Source: Alcanivorax sp. DP30 (lineage in GTDB: Bacteria; Pseudomonadota; Gammaproteobacteria; Pseudomonadales; Alcanivoracaceae). From it: a stretch of DNA of 64,000 bases. Position numbers and translations under genes: made by a program. Positions 18,197-26,529 of this stretch are shown in pieces. The notes beneath the pieces were generated by a model that worked only from the letters and a program-made list of their open reading frames with translations, searched no databases and had not been told where the DNA came from. The DNA lies in assembly GCF_009882945.1 (NCBI RefSeq), contig NZ_WTUY01000003.1:201303-265302 (forward strand), written 5' to 3'. Each line of letters opens with the position of its first letter. The first letter of the stretch is position 1.

Positions 18197-18360
18197 AAGT
18201 TGAGTTGAAAGTTTAAAGTTCAAAATTGAAACGCGGATCAGGTCACTGTGTTCTGCCACCCACAGCCCGCAATTAACGCCAAGGGCGCGGGCTCCACTGT
18301 GCAAAACAGGCAGCATCGCCCGCGCTTTTCAACCTTCAACTTTCAACTCGTAGCTCGTAG
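18197..18360. repeat. Paired heptamer repeats, GTTGAAA family, with a switch to CTCGTAG
   Basis: Left array 18197-18231 has five units (AAGTTGA, GTTGAAA, GTTTAAA, GTTCAAA, ATTGAAA). Right array 18326-18360 has five units in the opposite sense: TTTTCAA, CCTTCAA, CTTTCAA and then, without losing the 7-base register, CTCGTAG twice. It ends three bases before the stop codon of the sensor kinase gene. The 94-base spacer has no gene. Confidence 0.75.
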
Positions 18361-18362
18361 CT

Positions 18363-19979
18363 TCAGTTTACCCGCCCCAGCACATGCTGCCCCTGCTGGG
18401 TTGCCGGCAGCGTCACGGTGAAACGTGCACCGCCTTCCGGGCTTTCAGCCACGAAGATATCACCACCATGCCAGTCCACAATTCGCTTGACGATGGACAG
18501 CCCAAGTCCGTAGCCGCCGCTGGCGCGATGGCGGCTCTTGTCCAGCCGGGCAAAGGGCTTGAATACCCGCTCACGCTCATGCTCGGGAATACCTGGGCCA
18601 TCATCATCCACATTCACAGTGATACGATCTGCATCAGCATGAACACGCATGACTATCGAAGAGGACGCATAACGCAGTGCGTTGGTCACCAGATTTTGCA
18701 GCACCCGGTGCAGGTAACGCTCCTCGGCTTCCACTTCCAGCAGCGGAGACTCACTTTCCACCGAGATACGGGTCACACCGCGGATGGTTTCCATCTCATC
18801 ACGGAGCTGATCGCACAGCTCGGTCACGTTCACTGGCTTGAATTCGATATTGGGAGTGCCCTGCTCAAGGCGGGCGTAGGTAAGAATTTCATCAATCAGT
18901 TGATCGAGCTGTTCGATATCATGATCAAGAGCATTGAGCTTTTCGCGGCGCAATTCCGCCGACTCGATATCCGCCAACATCTCCAGGCCAAAACGCAGAC
19001 GCGCCACCGGCGTTCGCAGTTCATGGCTCACCGCCCGTGTCATTTCACGCTGCGACTCAATCAGACGGCGAATGTGCGCAGTCATGCCGTTAAACGTGGC
19101 TGCAACCTGGCCGATGGCGTCATTACCCTCGATATTGGCATACGCGCCCAAATCACCAGACCCCAGCTGACTGACCGCCCTGTCCAGCTGCTTGAGGCGC
19201 CGCTGCAACGGGCTCACCTGTAAATAGGTAGCCAGCGCCACCGCCAGCAGACTGAGCACCCCCGCCACCAGCAGTAGCTCAATGGGAAACTGATCAAACA
19301 GAGAGAGAGGGCCGATCACCAGCAGCTTGCCGGTCTGCGCCACAGGGGCATAGATACGGATGCTGGAAGCACTGCCGGAGCTGTCGTCCAGGGCAATCAC
19401 CACCTCGCGGCGATTGAGACGTTGCTCCTGTTCCGCATCCAGCTCCAGCGCGTCCCGGTCTACCATAGAGAGATCGTAGCCAAAGTACTGCTTGAGACTG
19501 GCCAGCGCCCCCTCCCATTCTTCTTCCGGAAAATGGGACAGATGATTGAGGATCAGTACCGCCGTAGCCCGGGCCTGCTGCTCGGACACCTTGGTCATGC
19601 GGGTGACGATATAGGCATCTTCACCGGGGAGTTGAAACAGAATGTCGGCAAACCCTTCAGCATCGTTCAGCCGCATCACCACCAGGCCTTCGCTCAGGTG
19701 TAGCGCTTCCCGATAGCCCAGATTCAGTGTCTCCGCATCCTCAAGACCGATCGGCGCACCGAACAACTGGGTCAGCACCTTGCTCCAGCGGTCACGCTCT
19801 TCAGACTCATAACGCTGATATCCTTCTGCCATGAGGTAGAAGGTCCCCCGGGCCATTTCTTCCCGGTAGATATCAGAGCGATATTGGTTGACCAGCTGGA
19901 CGGATGCATAAGTGATGGCGCCGATAAAACACAACGCCATCAACAGCCCGCCATAGAGCCGCAGAAAAATACTATTCAA
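18363..19979 (-). CDS. Sensor histidine kinase, RstB-like
   Basis: A 538-residue kinase: membrane helix near residues 7-30, a periplasmic domain of about 210 residues, a second helix (about 235-258), HAMP linker, dimerisation domain with the phospho-accepting histidine in AVSHELRTPVARLRF, and a HATPase domain with N box (NLVTNALRYA), G1 (DDGPGIP) and G2 (GGYGLGLSIV). It appears to start with TTG at 19979, with GGGTGA upstream; an ATG 13 codons later would cut into the first helix. It follows its response regulator by 31 bases. The arrangement resembles RstA/RstB; the signal is unknown. Confidence 0.9.
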   Translation of the reverse strand: MNSIFLRLYGGLLMALCFIGAITYASVQLVNQYRSDIYREEMARGTFYLMAEGYQRYESEERDRWSKVLTQLFGAPIGLEDAETLNLGYREALHLSEGLVVMRLNDAEGFADILFQLPGEDAYIVTRMTKVSEQQARATAVLILNHLSHFPEEEWEGALASLKQYFGYDLSMVDRDALELDAEQEQRLNRREVVIALDDSSGSASSIRIYAPVAQTGKLLVIGPLSLFDQFPIELLLVAGVLSLLAVALATYLQVSPLQRRLKQLDRAVSQLGSGDLGAYANIEGNDAIGQVAATFNGMTAHIRRLIESQREMTRAVSHELRTPVARLRFGLEMLADIESAELRREKLNALDHDIEQLDQLIDEILTYARLEQGTPNIEFKPVNVTELCDQLRDEMETIRGVTRISVESESPLLEVEAEERYLHRVLQNLVTNALRYASSSIVMRVHADADRITVNVDDDGPGIPEHERERVFKPFARLDKSRHRASGGYGLGLSIVKRIVDWHGGDIFVAESPEGGARFTVTLPATQQGQHVLGRVN

Positions 19980-20010
19980 AGGTCACCCAGCGTCACGACG
20001 CGGCGAAAAC

Positions 20011-20733
20011 TCAGGCCGCGCCGATTTCCTTGACGAACAAATAGCCCTTGGAGCGCACCGTCTTGATACGCTTCGGGTTTTCCGGATCATCGCCCACCTT
20101 GGGACGGATGCGGGAAATCCTCACGTCGATGGAGCGATCCTGCCCATCGTACTGAATGCCTCGCAGCTTCTCGAAAATGGTTTCCCGCGACAGCACCGTG
20201 CCAGCGTTGGAGGCCAGCAGCCAGAGCAGATCGTATTCTGCGCTGGTCAGGTCCACTGACTCCCCTGCCAGGGTCACTTCGCGGGCCGAGTTGTCGATTA
20301 CCAGTGCACCAAATTCCAGTCGCGCCGGCGAGTTGTCTCGCTCGTTATCGGTTTCCACCCGACGCAGCAAGGCACGAATTCGAGCCAGCAGCACCCGGGG
20401 CTTTACCGGTTTGGCCACATAATCATCTGCGCCCATTTCCAGACCGAGCACCTGATCCATGTCATCCGTTCGCGCGGTCAGCATCAGGATAGGATTCTTG
20501 TAGGCACTGCGTACTTCCCGGCATACCGTCAGGCCATCGGCACCCGGCAACATCAGATCCAGCACCACCAGGTCTGGCTGTTCAGCACGAATACGACGAA
20601 TCGCTTCCTCACCATCGCTGACGACAGTGACATGAAGACCATTGGCTTGAAGATATTCACAGGTAAGATCGGCAAGACGTTCGTCATCTTCCACGATCAT
20701 GATGGCTGGCGGGTTATCCTGCACCGTTGTCAT
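20011..20733 (-). CDS. Response regulator, OmpR/PhoB family (RstA-like)
   Basis: A 240-residue regulator. The receiver domain has the acidic pair (VEDDER), the phosphorylated aspartate in LVVLDLMLPG (near residue 56), the threonine of LTARTD and the lysine of VAKPVKP. A winged-helix DNA-binding domain follows (about 140-235; LTSAEYDLLWLLASNAG, DVRISRIRPKVGDD). It is upstream of and co-directional with the kinase gene, so the two form a two-component operon. Its promoter lies in the shared region divergent from nrdA. Confidence 0.93.
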   Translation of the reverse strand: MTTVQDNPPAIMIVEDDERLADLTCEYLQANGLHVTVVSDGEEAIRRIRAEQPDLVVLDLMLPGADGLTVCREVRSAYKNPILMLTARTDDMDQVLGLEMGADDYVAKPVKPRVLLARIRALLRRVETDNERDNSPARLEFGALVIDNSAREVTLAGESVDLTSAEYDLLWLLASNAGTVLSRETIFEKLRGIQYDGQDRSIDVRISRIRPKVGDDPENPKRIKTVRSKGYLFVKEIGAA

Positions 20734-21354
20734 CCCGTCCTTATCCTTATCGATTTGTATCGTTATTGTCGTTTCCTGTCAGGACCAACCCGGTCACTGT
20801 CAAAAACGTATCCCTATCGCACGTTTATACGCATACGCACCGCCCACGGCAACCTTGTAAACGTCGCACTTCTGTTCGAACAACGTTCACAGCGCAATTC
20901 CCCCGTTGACAAACACAAGATCTAGTAACGGCGCGCACCGCAGTGGGGCCGGCAAATTGCACCCACATTGCTCCACAAGTTATCCACAAAATTTCCCCAG
21001 GCGAAGTGCTTGCAAAACGGCGAGAGCAACTATAACTTGTACTCAATCCCAGCGGCGACCCCAATATGTTGGGTTTCTGTTAAACCGCCGCCCCCTAGTC
21101 GCCAGACTAACAACAATGGCAAAAAGTGCCCGCCGATCAGCAATTTAGCGGCACCAAGGCACTCAGGGAACGGTAGCGCGTCATGGATAAGACACAAGAT
21201 ATAGTGGTCCGCCTTCAGGGCCAGACAAAATACCCGATCAGGGACACAGTTTTCCACGCCATGGTTTCCAGCCATGGCGTTTTGCGTGGTTGATATCAGC
21301 CTCGCACCCTACAAAGACAAACAGACAGAACAGCACCACAACGGAGAGGGCACC
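20734..21354. promoter_or_regulatory. Long regulatory region between the response regulator gene and nrdA
   Basis: 620 bases with no credible gene. It holds a perfect DnaA box TTATCCACA at 20980-20988, a good NrdR box at 21192-21207 (ACACAAGATATAGTGG, 14 of 16 matches to the consensus as I know it) overlapping a possible -10 TATAGT at 21200, and a weaker NrdR-like box at 20913-20928 (12 of 16) just after a TTGACA. A second possible promoter is TATAAC at 21031. DnaA and NrdR are known regulators of nrdAB in E. coli, which fits. Confidence 0.65.
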
Positions 21355-24240
21355 ATGCAAACGGATATGAGTCAGAACCCACAAAACCCCGCCGGGAAAG
21401 CAGGCGACGACGCTGGTGAAAACCAGAACATCGCCAACACGGCCCCCGGCCAACTGCGTGTGATCAAGCGCAACGGCAAGGTTGTAAGCTACGATGACGA
21501 CAAGATCACCGTTGCCATCAGCAAGGCGTTTCTGGCGGTAGAGGGCGGCACTGCTGCAGCCTCTTCCCGTATCCATGAAACCGTGGCCCGTCTTACCGAA
21601 CAGGTCAGCGCCACCTTCAAGCGCCGCATGCCCTCCGGCGGCACCATTCATATTGAAGAAATCCAGGATCAGGTCGAGCTCGCCCTGATGCGCAATGGCG
21701 AACACAAGGTAGCCCGTGACTACGTGCTGTACCGCGACCGCCAGGCCCAGAAGCGCGCCGAGCACGCCAGCCAGTTCCCGGAGCCCACCCACAAGGTGGA
21801 AATGTCCGTGACCATGGAAGACGGCAGCAAGGCACCGCTGGACATGGGGCGTCTGGAGCACCTGATCCGCACCGCCTGTGAAGGTCTGGACGACGTCCAC
21901 GCCGACAAGATCATCACCGAAACCGTGAAGAACCTGTACGACGGCGTGTCCATCAACGACGTCAACACCTCCATGGTAATGACCGCGCGCACCCTCATCG
22001 AAGTGGAGCCTAACTACTCGCTGGTTACCGCTCGCCTGCTGATGGACAAAATCCGCGCCGAAGCCCTGCAGTACCTGGGCGTGGCCGAGCGTGCCAACCA
22101 GGAAGAAATGAGCGCCCTTTATGGCGATGCCCTGCGCGCCTACATTACCCAGGGCATTGAACTGGAACTGCTGAGCCCGAAACTGGGCGAATACGATCTG
22201 GAGAAACTGGGCGCTGCCATGAAAGGCGAGCGCGACCTGCAGTTCTCCTACCTGGGCCTGCAGACCCTGTACGACCGCTACTTCATTCACCACAACGACA
22301 CCCGCATCGAGCTGCCGCAGTGCTTCTTCATGCGTGTGGCCATGGGGCTGGCCATCGAAGAGGAGAACAAGGAAGAGCGCGCCATCGAGTTCTACAACCT
22401 GCTCTCCAGCTTCGACTACATGAGCTCCACCCCGACCCTGTTCAACGCCGGCACCCTGCGTCCGCAGCTGTCCAGCTGCTACCTGACCACCGTGCCCGAT
22501 GACCTGCACGGCATCTACGGTGCCATCCAGGACAACGCCATGCTGTCCAAGTTTGCCGGCGGCCTGGGCAACGACTGGACCCCGGTACGCGCACTGGGCG
22601 CCTACATCAAAGGCACCAATGGTCGCTCACAGGGTGTCGTTCCCTTCCTGAAAGTGGTCAACGATACCGCCGTGGCCGTAAACCAGGGCGGCAAGCGCAA
22701 GGGCGCGGTCTGCGCCTACCTGGAAACCTGGCACATGGACATCGAGGAATTCCTCGAGCTGCGCAAGAACACCGGTGATGACCGTCGTCGTACCCACGAC
22801 ATGAACAGCGCCAACTGGATTCCTGACCTGTTCATGAAGCGTGTACTGAATGAAGAGGACTGGACCCTGTTCAGCCCCAACGACACCCCGGATCTTCACG
22901 ACCTGTACGGTGAAGCCTTCGAGAAAGCCTACCTGGCCTATGAAGAGCAGACCCGTTCCGGCGAACTGAAGCTGTTCAAGCGCATCCCCGCCATCAACCT
23001 GTGGCGCAAGATGCTCTCCATGCTGTTCGAAACAGGCCACCCATGGTTCACCTTCAAGGATCCGTGCAACCTGCGCAGCCCGCAGCAGCACGTGGGCGTG
23101 GTGCACTCCTCCAACCTGTGCACCGAGATCACCCTGAACACCAACAAGGATGAAATCGCGGTGTGCAACCTGGGCTCCGTGAACCTGGCCCAGCACGTTA
23201 CCGAAAACGGTCTCGACACCGACAAGCTGCAGCGCACCATCAACACCGCCGTGCGCATGCTGGATAACGTGATCGACATCAACTACTACAGCGTGCCCCA
23301 GGCTGAAAACTCCAACATGAAGCACCGTCCGGTTGGGCTTGGCATCATGGGCTTCCAGGATGCGCTGTACCGCCAGGGCATCAGCTATGCCTCTTCCGAT
23401 GCCGTCGCCTTTGCCGACACGTCCATGGAAGCAGTGAGCTACTACGCCATCCAGGCCTCGGCCAAGCTGGCGGAAGAGCGCGGAGCCTACCAGACCTTCG
23501 AAGGCTCCCTGTGGAGCCAGGGCATCCTGCCCATCGATTCCATCGACATTCTGGTCAAGCAGCGGGGCGAAGAATACTGCAAGGTCGACCGCAGCCAGAC
23601 TCTGGATTGGGACAGCGTGCGTGAACTGGCGAAGAAAGGCATGCGTAACTCCAACGTGATGGCGATTGCGCCCACCGCCACCATCGCCAATATCACCGGG
23701 GTTTCACAGTCCATTGAGCCCACGTATCAGAACCTGTACGTGAAATCGAACCTGTCCGGCGAATTCACCGTGGTGAACCCGTATCTGGTACATGCGCTGA
23801 AAGAGCGCGGCCTGTGGGACAACGTCATGGTCAACGACCTGAAGTACTACGACGGTTCCGTACAGCCTATCGAGCGCATCCCGGCAGATCTCAAAGAGCA
23901 GTTCCGTACCGCCTTTGAAGTGGAGCCGCGCTGGATGGTGGAAGCCGCCAGCCGCCGCCAGAAATGGATCGATCAGGCCCAGTCCCTGAACCTGTACATC
24001 GCGGAAGCCAACGGCAAGAAGCTGGACGTGACCTACAAGATGGCCTGGCTGGTGGGTTTGAAGACCACTTATTACCTGCGCGCCATTGGCGCCACCCAGA
24101 CAGAAAAATCCACCATCACCGATGGCAAACTGAACCGCGTTTCCTCCAAAGCGGAAGAACCGGCAGCGGAATTTTCCCAGGCCGCAGACGTGCCCCAGGC
24201 CTGCTCCATCGATGATCCGGATTGCGAAGCCTGCCAATAA
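21355..24240 (+). CDS. nrdA: Ribonucleotide reductase class Ia, alpha subunit
   Basis: A 961-residue catalytic subunit that reduces ribonucleoside diphosphates. Two N-terminal ATP-cone domains can be seen (from about residue 37, VIKRNGKVVSYDDDK, and from about 150), as in pseudomonad NrdA, so overall activity is probably controlled by ATP/dATP. Active-site blocks include SSCYLTTVPDD, NLCTEITLNTN (Cys and Glu of the radical chemistry) and the C-terminal redox cysteines in DDPDCEACQ. ATG at 21355 is preferred; the frame is open 27 codons upstream. It is followed after 192 bases by nrdB, with a double heptamer array between. Confidence 0.97.
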   Translation: MQTDMSQNPQNPAGKAGDDAGENQNIANTAPGQLRVIKRNGKVVSYDDDKITVAISKAFLAVEGGTAAASSRIHETVARLTEQVSATFKRRMPSGGTIHIEEIQDQVELALMRNGEHKVARDYVLYRDRQAQKRAEHASQFPEPTHKVEMSVTMEDGSKAPLDMGRLEHLIRTACEGLDDVHADKIITETVKNLYDGVSINDVNTSMVMTARTLIEVEPNYSLVTARLLMDKIRAEALQYLGVAERANQEEMSALYGDALRAYITQGIELELLSPKLGEYDLEKLGAAMKGERDLQFSYLGLQTLYDRYFIHHNDTRIELPQCFFMRVAMGLAIEEENKEERAIEFYNLLSSFDYMSSTPTLFNAGTLRPQLSSCYLTTVPDDLHGIYGAIQDNAMLSKFAGGLGNDWTPVRALGAYIKGTNGRSQGVVPFLKVVNDTAVAVNQGGKRKGAVCAYLETWHMDIEEFLELRKNTGDDRRRTHDMNSANWIPDLFMKRVLNEEDWTLFSPNDTPDLHDLYGEAFEKAYLAYEEQTRSGELKLFKRIPAINLWRKMLSMLFETGHPWFTFKDPCNLRSPQQHVGVVHSSNLCTEITLNTNKDEIAVCNLGSVNLAQHVTENGLDTDKLQRTINTAVRMLDNVIDINYYSVPQAENSNMKHRPVGLGIMGFQDALYRQGISYASSDAVAFADTSMEAVSYYAIQASAKLAEERGAYQTFEGSLWSQGILPIDSIDILVKQRGEEYCKVDRSQTLDWDSVRELAKKGMRNSNVMAIAPTATIANITGVSQSIEPTYQNLYVKSNLSGEFTVVNPYLVHALKERGLWDNVMVNDLKYYDGSVQPIERIPADLKEQFRTAFEVEPRWMVEAASRRQKWIDQAQSLNLYIAEANGKKLDVTYKMAWLVGLKTTYYLRAIGATQTEKSTITDGKLNRVSSKAEEPAAEFSQAADVPQACSIDDPDCEACQ

Positions 24241-24292
24241 GGGCTGCCTGCCAGGTCTTGGGGAACACCCAAGGCCTGTGCTACCGGAAAAG

Positions 24293-24369
24293 GGTCGGAC
24301 GTCTGAGGTCGGACGTCTGACGACAGAAGAATAGAAGCGTCCGACGTCAGACCTCCGACGTCAGACCGG
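24293..24369. repeat. Inverted double heptamer array between nrdA and nrdB
   Basis: Left half 24293-24320 is GGTCGGA, CGTCTGA, GGTCGGA, CGTCTGA; right half 24335-24369 is the inverted series with CGACGTC and AGACCTC alternating. The 14-base unit made of two heptamers is repeated exactly on the left. The halves are separated by about 14 bases and can fold into a long stem inside the nrdAB transcript. No T run follows, so it is not a simple terminator. Confidence 0.8.
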
Positions 24370-24432
24370 CCAAAGAATACGCAAACGGTGATCTACACCA
24401 CTCACCTTGCAAGAATGGAATGGAGAGAACAC

Positions 24433-25725
24433 ATGCTGAGCTGGGACGAATTCAATGCGCAAGAGACGCCTGCCGCCAAGCCGCAACCCAAACCCGCAGC
24501 GCCGTCGCAATCTGAGACGGTTTCTGACCAAGCGGCATCTGCACCTCAAGCACCGGCACCGGGAAGTGCAGCGGATGCTGGAAATTCAGGAAGCGATGAG
24601 CTGCGAGGACGAACCGACAACGCAGTAAGCGACGCCGTTGAACGCGCCCAGGCCACCGTGGCCAAAATGGACGTGGCAGAAGGGGTTGCCGAACTGGAAG
24701 GCACCGCCGGCCGTGTAGAAGTTGACGACAAGCGCATGATCAACTGCCGCGCCGACCTCAACCAGCTGGTGCCGTTCAAGTACGACTGGGCCTGGCAGAA
24801 GTATCTGGATGGTTGTGCCAACCACTGGATGCCCCAGGAAGTAAACATGAACGCCGACCTGGCGCTGTGGAAAAAAGCTGACGGCCTCACCGAAGACGAG
24901 CGCCGTATCGTCAAGCGTAACCTGGGCTTCTTCTCCACCGCCGATTCACTGGTCGCCAACAACCTGGTGCTGGCCATCTACCGCCTGATCACCAACCCGG
25001 AATGCCGCCAGTACATCCTGCGTCAGTCCTTTGAAGAGGCGATCCACACCCACGCCTACCAGTACTGCATCGAATCGTTGGGCATGGATGAAGGCGAGAT
25101 CTTCAACATGTACCGCGAGATTCCCGCCGTGGCCAAGAAGGCACAGTGGGGCATCCAGTACACCCGCGACCTGTCCGACCCGGAGTTCAAGACCGGCACC
25201 GTGGAAACCGACAAGGCGCTGCTGGAAAACCTGATCGCATTCTACTGCGTACTCGAAGGCATCTTCTTCTACTGTGGCTTCACCCAGATCCTGTCCATGG
25301 GTCGCCGCAACAAGATGACCGGCGTAGCCGAGCAGTTCCAGTACATCCTGCGTGACGAATCCATGCACGTGAACTTCGGCGTGGACGTGATCAACCAGAT
25401 CAAACTGGAAAACCCGCACCTGTGGGATCAGGCCATGCGCGACAAGGCCACCCAGATGATCCTGGAAGGCACCGAACTGGAAATCCAGTACGCCCGCGAC
25501 ACCATGCCCCGCGGTGTACTCGGCATGAACGCCGCCATGATGGAAGAGTACCTGCAGTTCATCGCCAACCGCCGCCTCGCCCAGCTGGGCCTGCCGGAGC
25601 AGTTTAAAGGCGTGAACAACCCCTTCCCGTGGATGAGCGAAATCATGGACCTGCGCAAAGAGAAGAACTTCTTCGAAACCCGGGTCACCGAATACCAGGT
25701 CGGCGGTGCGCTGAGCTGGGATTAA
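24433..25725 (+). CDS. nrdB: Ribonucleotide reductase class Ia, beta subunit
   Basis: A 430-residue radical-generating subunit. Diiron ligands and the radical tyrosine are in [15 protein letters not shown] (Glu, His and Tyr spaced as E115, H118 and Y122 of E. coli), with further ligands in [10 protein letters not shown] and RDESMHVNF. Residues 8-80 are a proline/alanine-rich, low-complexity extension absent from E. coli NrdB but of a kind seen in Pseudomonas. ATG at 24433 has GGAG upstream. The C-terminus (VGGALSWD) is the tail that docks into NrdA. No yfaE-type ferredoxin gene follows. Confidence 0.97.
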   Translation: MLSWDEFNAQETPAAKPQPKPAAPSQSETVSDQAASAPQAPAPGSAADAGNSGSDELRGRTDNAVSDAVERAQATVAKMDVAEGVAELEGTAGRVEVDDKRMINCRADLNQLVPFKYDWAWQKYLDGCANHWMPQEVNMNADLALWKKADGLTEDERRIVKRNLGFFSTADSLVANNLVLAIYRLITNPECRQYILRQSFEEAIHTHAYQYCIESLGMDEGEIFNMYREIPAVAKKAQWGIQYTRDLSDPEFKTGTVETDKALLENLIAFYCVLEGIFFYCGFTQILSMGRRNKMTGVAEQFQYILRDESMHVNFGVDVINQIKLENPHLWDQAMRDKATQMILEGTELEIQYARDTMPRGVLGMNAAMMEEYLQFIANRRLAQLGLPEQFKGVNNPFPWMSEIMDLRKEKNFFETRVTEYQVGGALSWD

Positions 25726-25742
25726 GAAAAGACAGAGAAAAC

Positions 25743-25765
25743 AAAGGGCGCTTCGGCGCCCTTTT
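25743..25765 (+). terminator. Terminator after nrdB
   Basis: Nine-base-pair stem AAAGGGCGC / GCGCCCTTT with a TTCG tetraloop and T4, 18 bases after the nrdB stop. Confidence 0.9.
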
Positions 25766-25766
25766 A

Positions 25767-25801
25767 TGTTTTACGCATCATGCTTCACGGAACACGCTAA
25801 A
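25767..25801. repeat. Heptamer array, CGCATCA family, after nrdB
   Basis: Five units in register: TGTTTTA, CGCATCA, TGCTTCA, CGGAACA, CGCTAAA. It begins right after the nrdB terminator. It is the same family as the array beside argF (CGCATCA and TGCTTCA are identical in both). No inverted partner is seen. Confidence 0.65.
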
Positions 25802-25828
25802 AACCCCCAAACCGTAAAGGCGTTTTTA

Positions 25829-25855
25829 CCACAGAGGACACTGAGTTCACTGAGG
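25829..25855. repeat. Nine-base tandem repeat
   Basis: CACAGAGGA, CACTGAGTT, CACTGAGGA: three consecutive 9-base units. The period differs from the 7-base arrays nearby. Confidence 0.5.
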
Positions 25856-26021
25856 AAAAACATGGGGAAAGTTATGCTCTCTTGAACCTCATCACCCCTT
25901 AGCAGGAGCACTACTTCAGGCGCGAAACTCGCCGTAAGAGCATCGCTGGCGGCACGATACCAGCCTTCGAAAACCCCACCACAGCAGAGGACGTAAAGCC
26001 CGAAGGGTGAGCCCTGTGGAA

Positions 26022-26040
26022 GCGTGCCTGCACGCGATAG
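26022..26040. repeat. REP-like hairpin, copy 2
   Basis: GCGTGCCTGCACGCGATAG. The variable stem pair is G-C here, while it is T-A and C-G in other copies. The 510-base interval between nrdB and the next gene otherwise contains only the terminator and repeats listed, plus a small stem GGGCGA / TCGCCC at 26041-26056. Confidence 0.55.
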
Positions 26041-26235
26041 GGCGAGTGCATCGCCCTGCTTCAGCCCGCTGGCCCGCGGTTTTGAACCGTTCGCGAAAAG
26101 CGCCCGACCATCCATCACAAGCGCTCAAACTTTAACCAAATATGGCGATTTCCCGTTTGTTTTACGCCGGTATCGTTGGCAACATGGAAGCGAGCCTGGA
26201 AGTTGCAGGTTCAATAACACATCAGGAGGCTTCGC

Positions 26236-26460
26236 ATGAGCGACTACGAGAAAGACGAGTACCTGAGGGACGAGTACCTGCAAGAAGCCGAGGATCTGTT
26301 GGAAACCATCGAGCAGGTGGAAGAAACCCTGACCGTGATGTCCAAGGTGGTTGGACAGCTAAAAGAACAGGTGGCCTCTCACCTGGATCACGACACCATC
26401 GAAATGAGTGCCGAAGAGTTTCTGGAACAGTGCGAGAACCTGGAAGGCACCTGGCACTGA
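26236..26460 (+). CDS. Small acidic protein, function unknown
   Basis: A 74-residue, strongly acidic protein (DEYLRDEYLQEAEDLLETIEQ near the start) predicted to be mostly helical, with a heptad-like pattern in the middle suggesting a coiled coil. I do not recognise the family. It looks real because it has a perfect AGGAGG ribosome site six bases before ATG and a codon pattern like its neighbours. No signal peptide or membrane segment. It is convergent with the amidohydrolase gene. Confidence 0.75.
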   Translation: MSDYEKDEYLRDEYLQEAEDLLETIEQVEETLTVMSKVVGQLKEQVASHLDHDTIEMSAEEFLEQCENLEGTWH

Positions 26461-26529
26461 TCCACAGCGGCGCCTGACCGGCGCCCCTGCCACAGGGGCC
26501 GCATCGTTGGCCCCCTCCCCCGCTCGTCG

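Noticed and set aside
21060..21076. Terminator in the nrdA leader (CCCAA / TTGGG)
   Set aside because: Only a five-base-pair stem with a broken T run.
21238..22509. 423-codon open frame antisense to nrdA
   Set aside because: It mirrors the strongly conserved nrdA frame in GC-rich DNA, has no ribosome site and an unnatural His/Gly/Val-rich composition.
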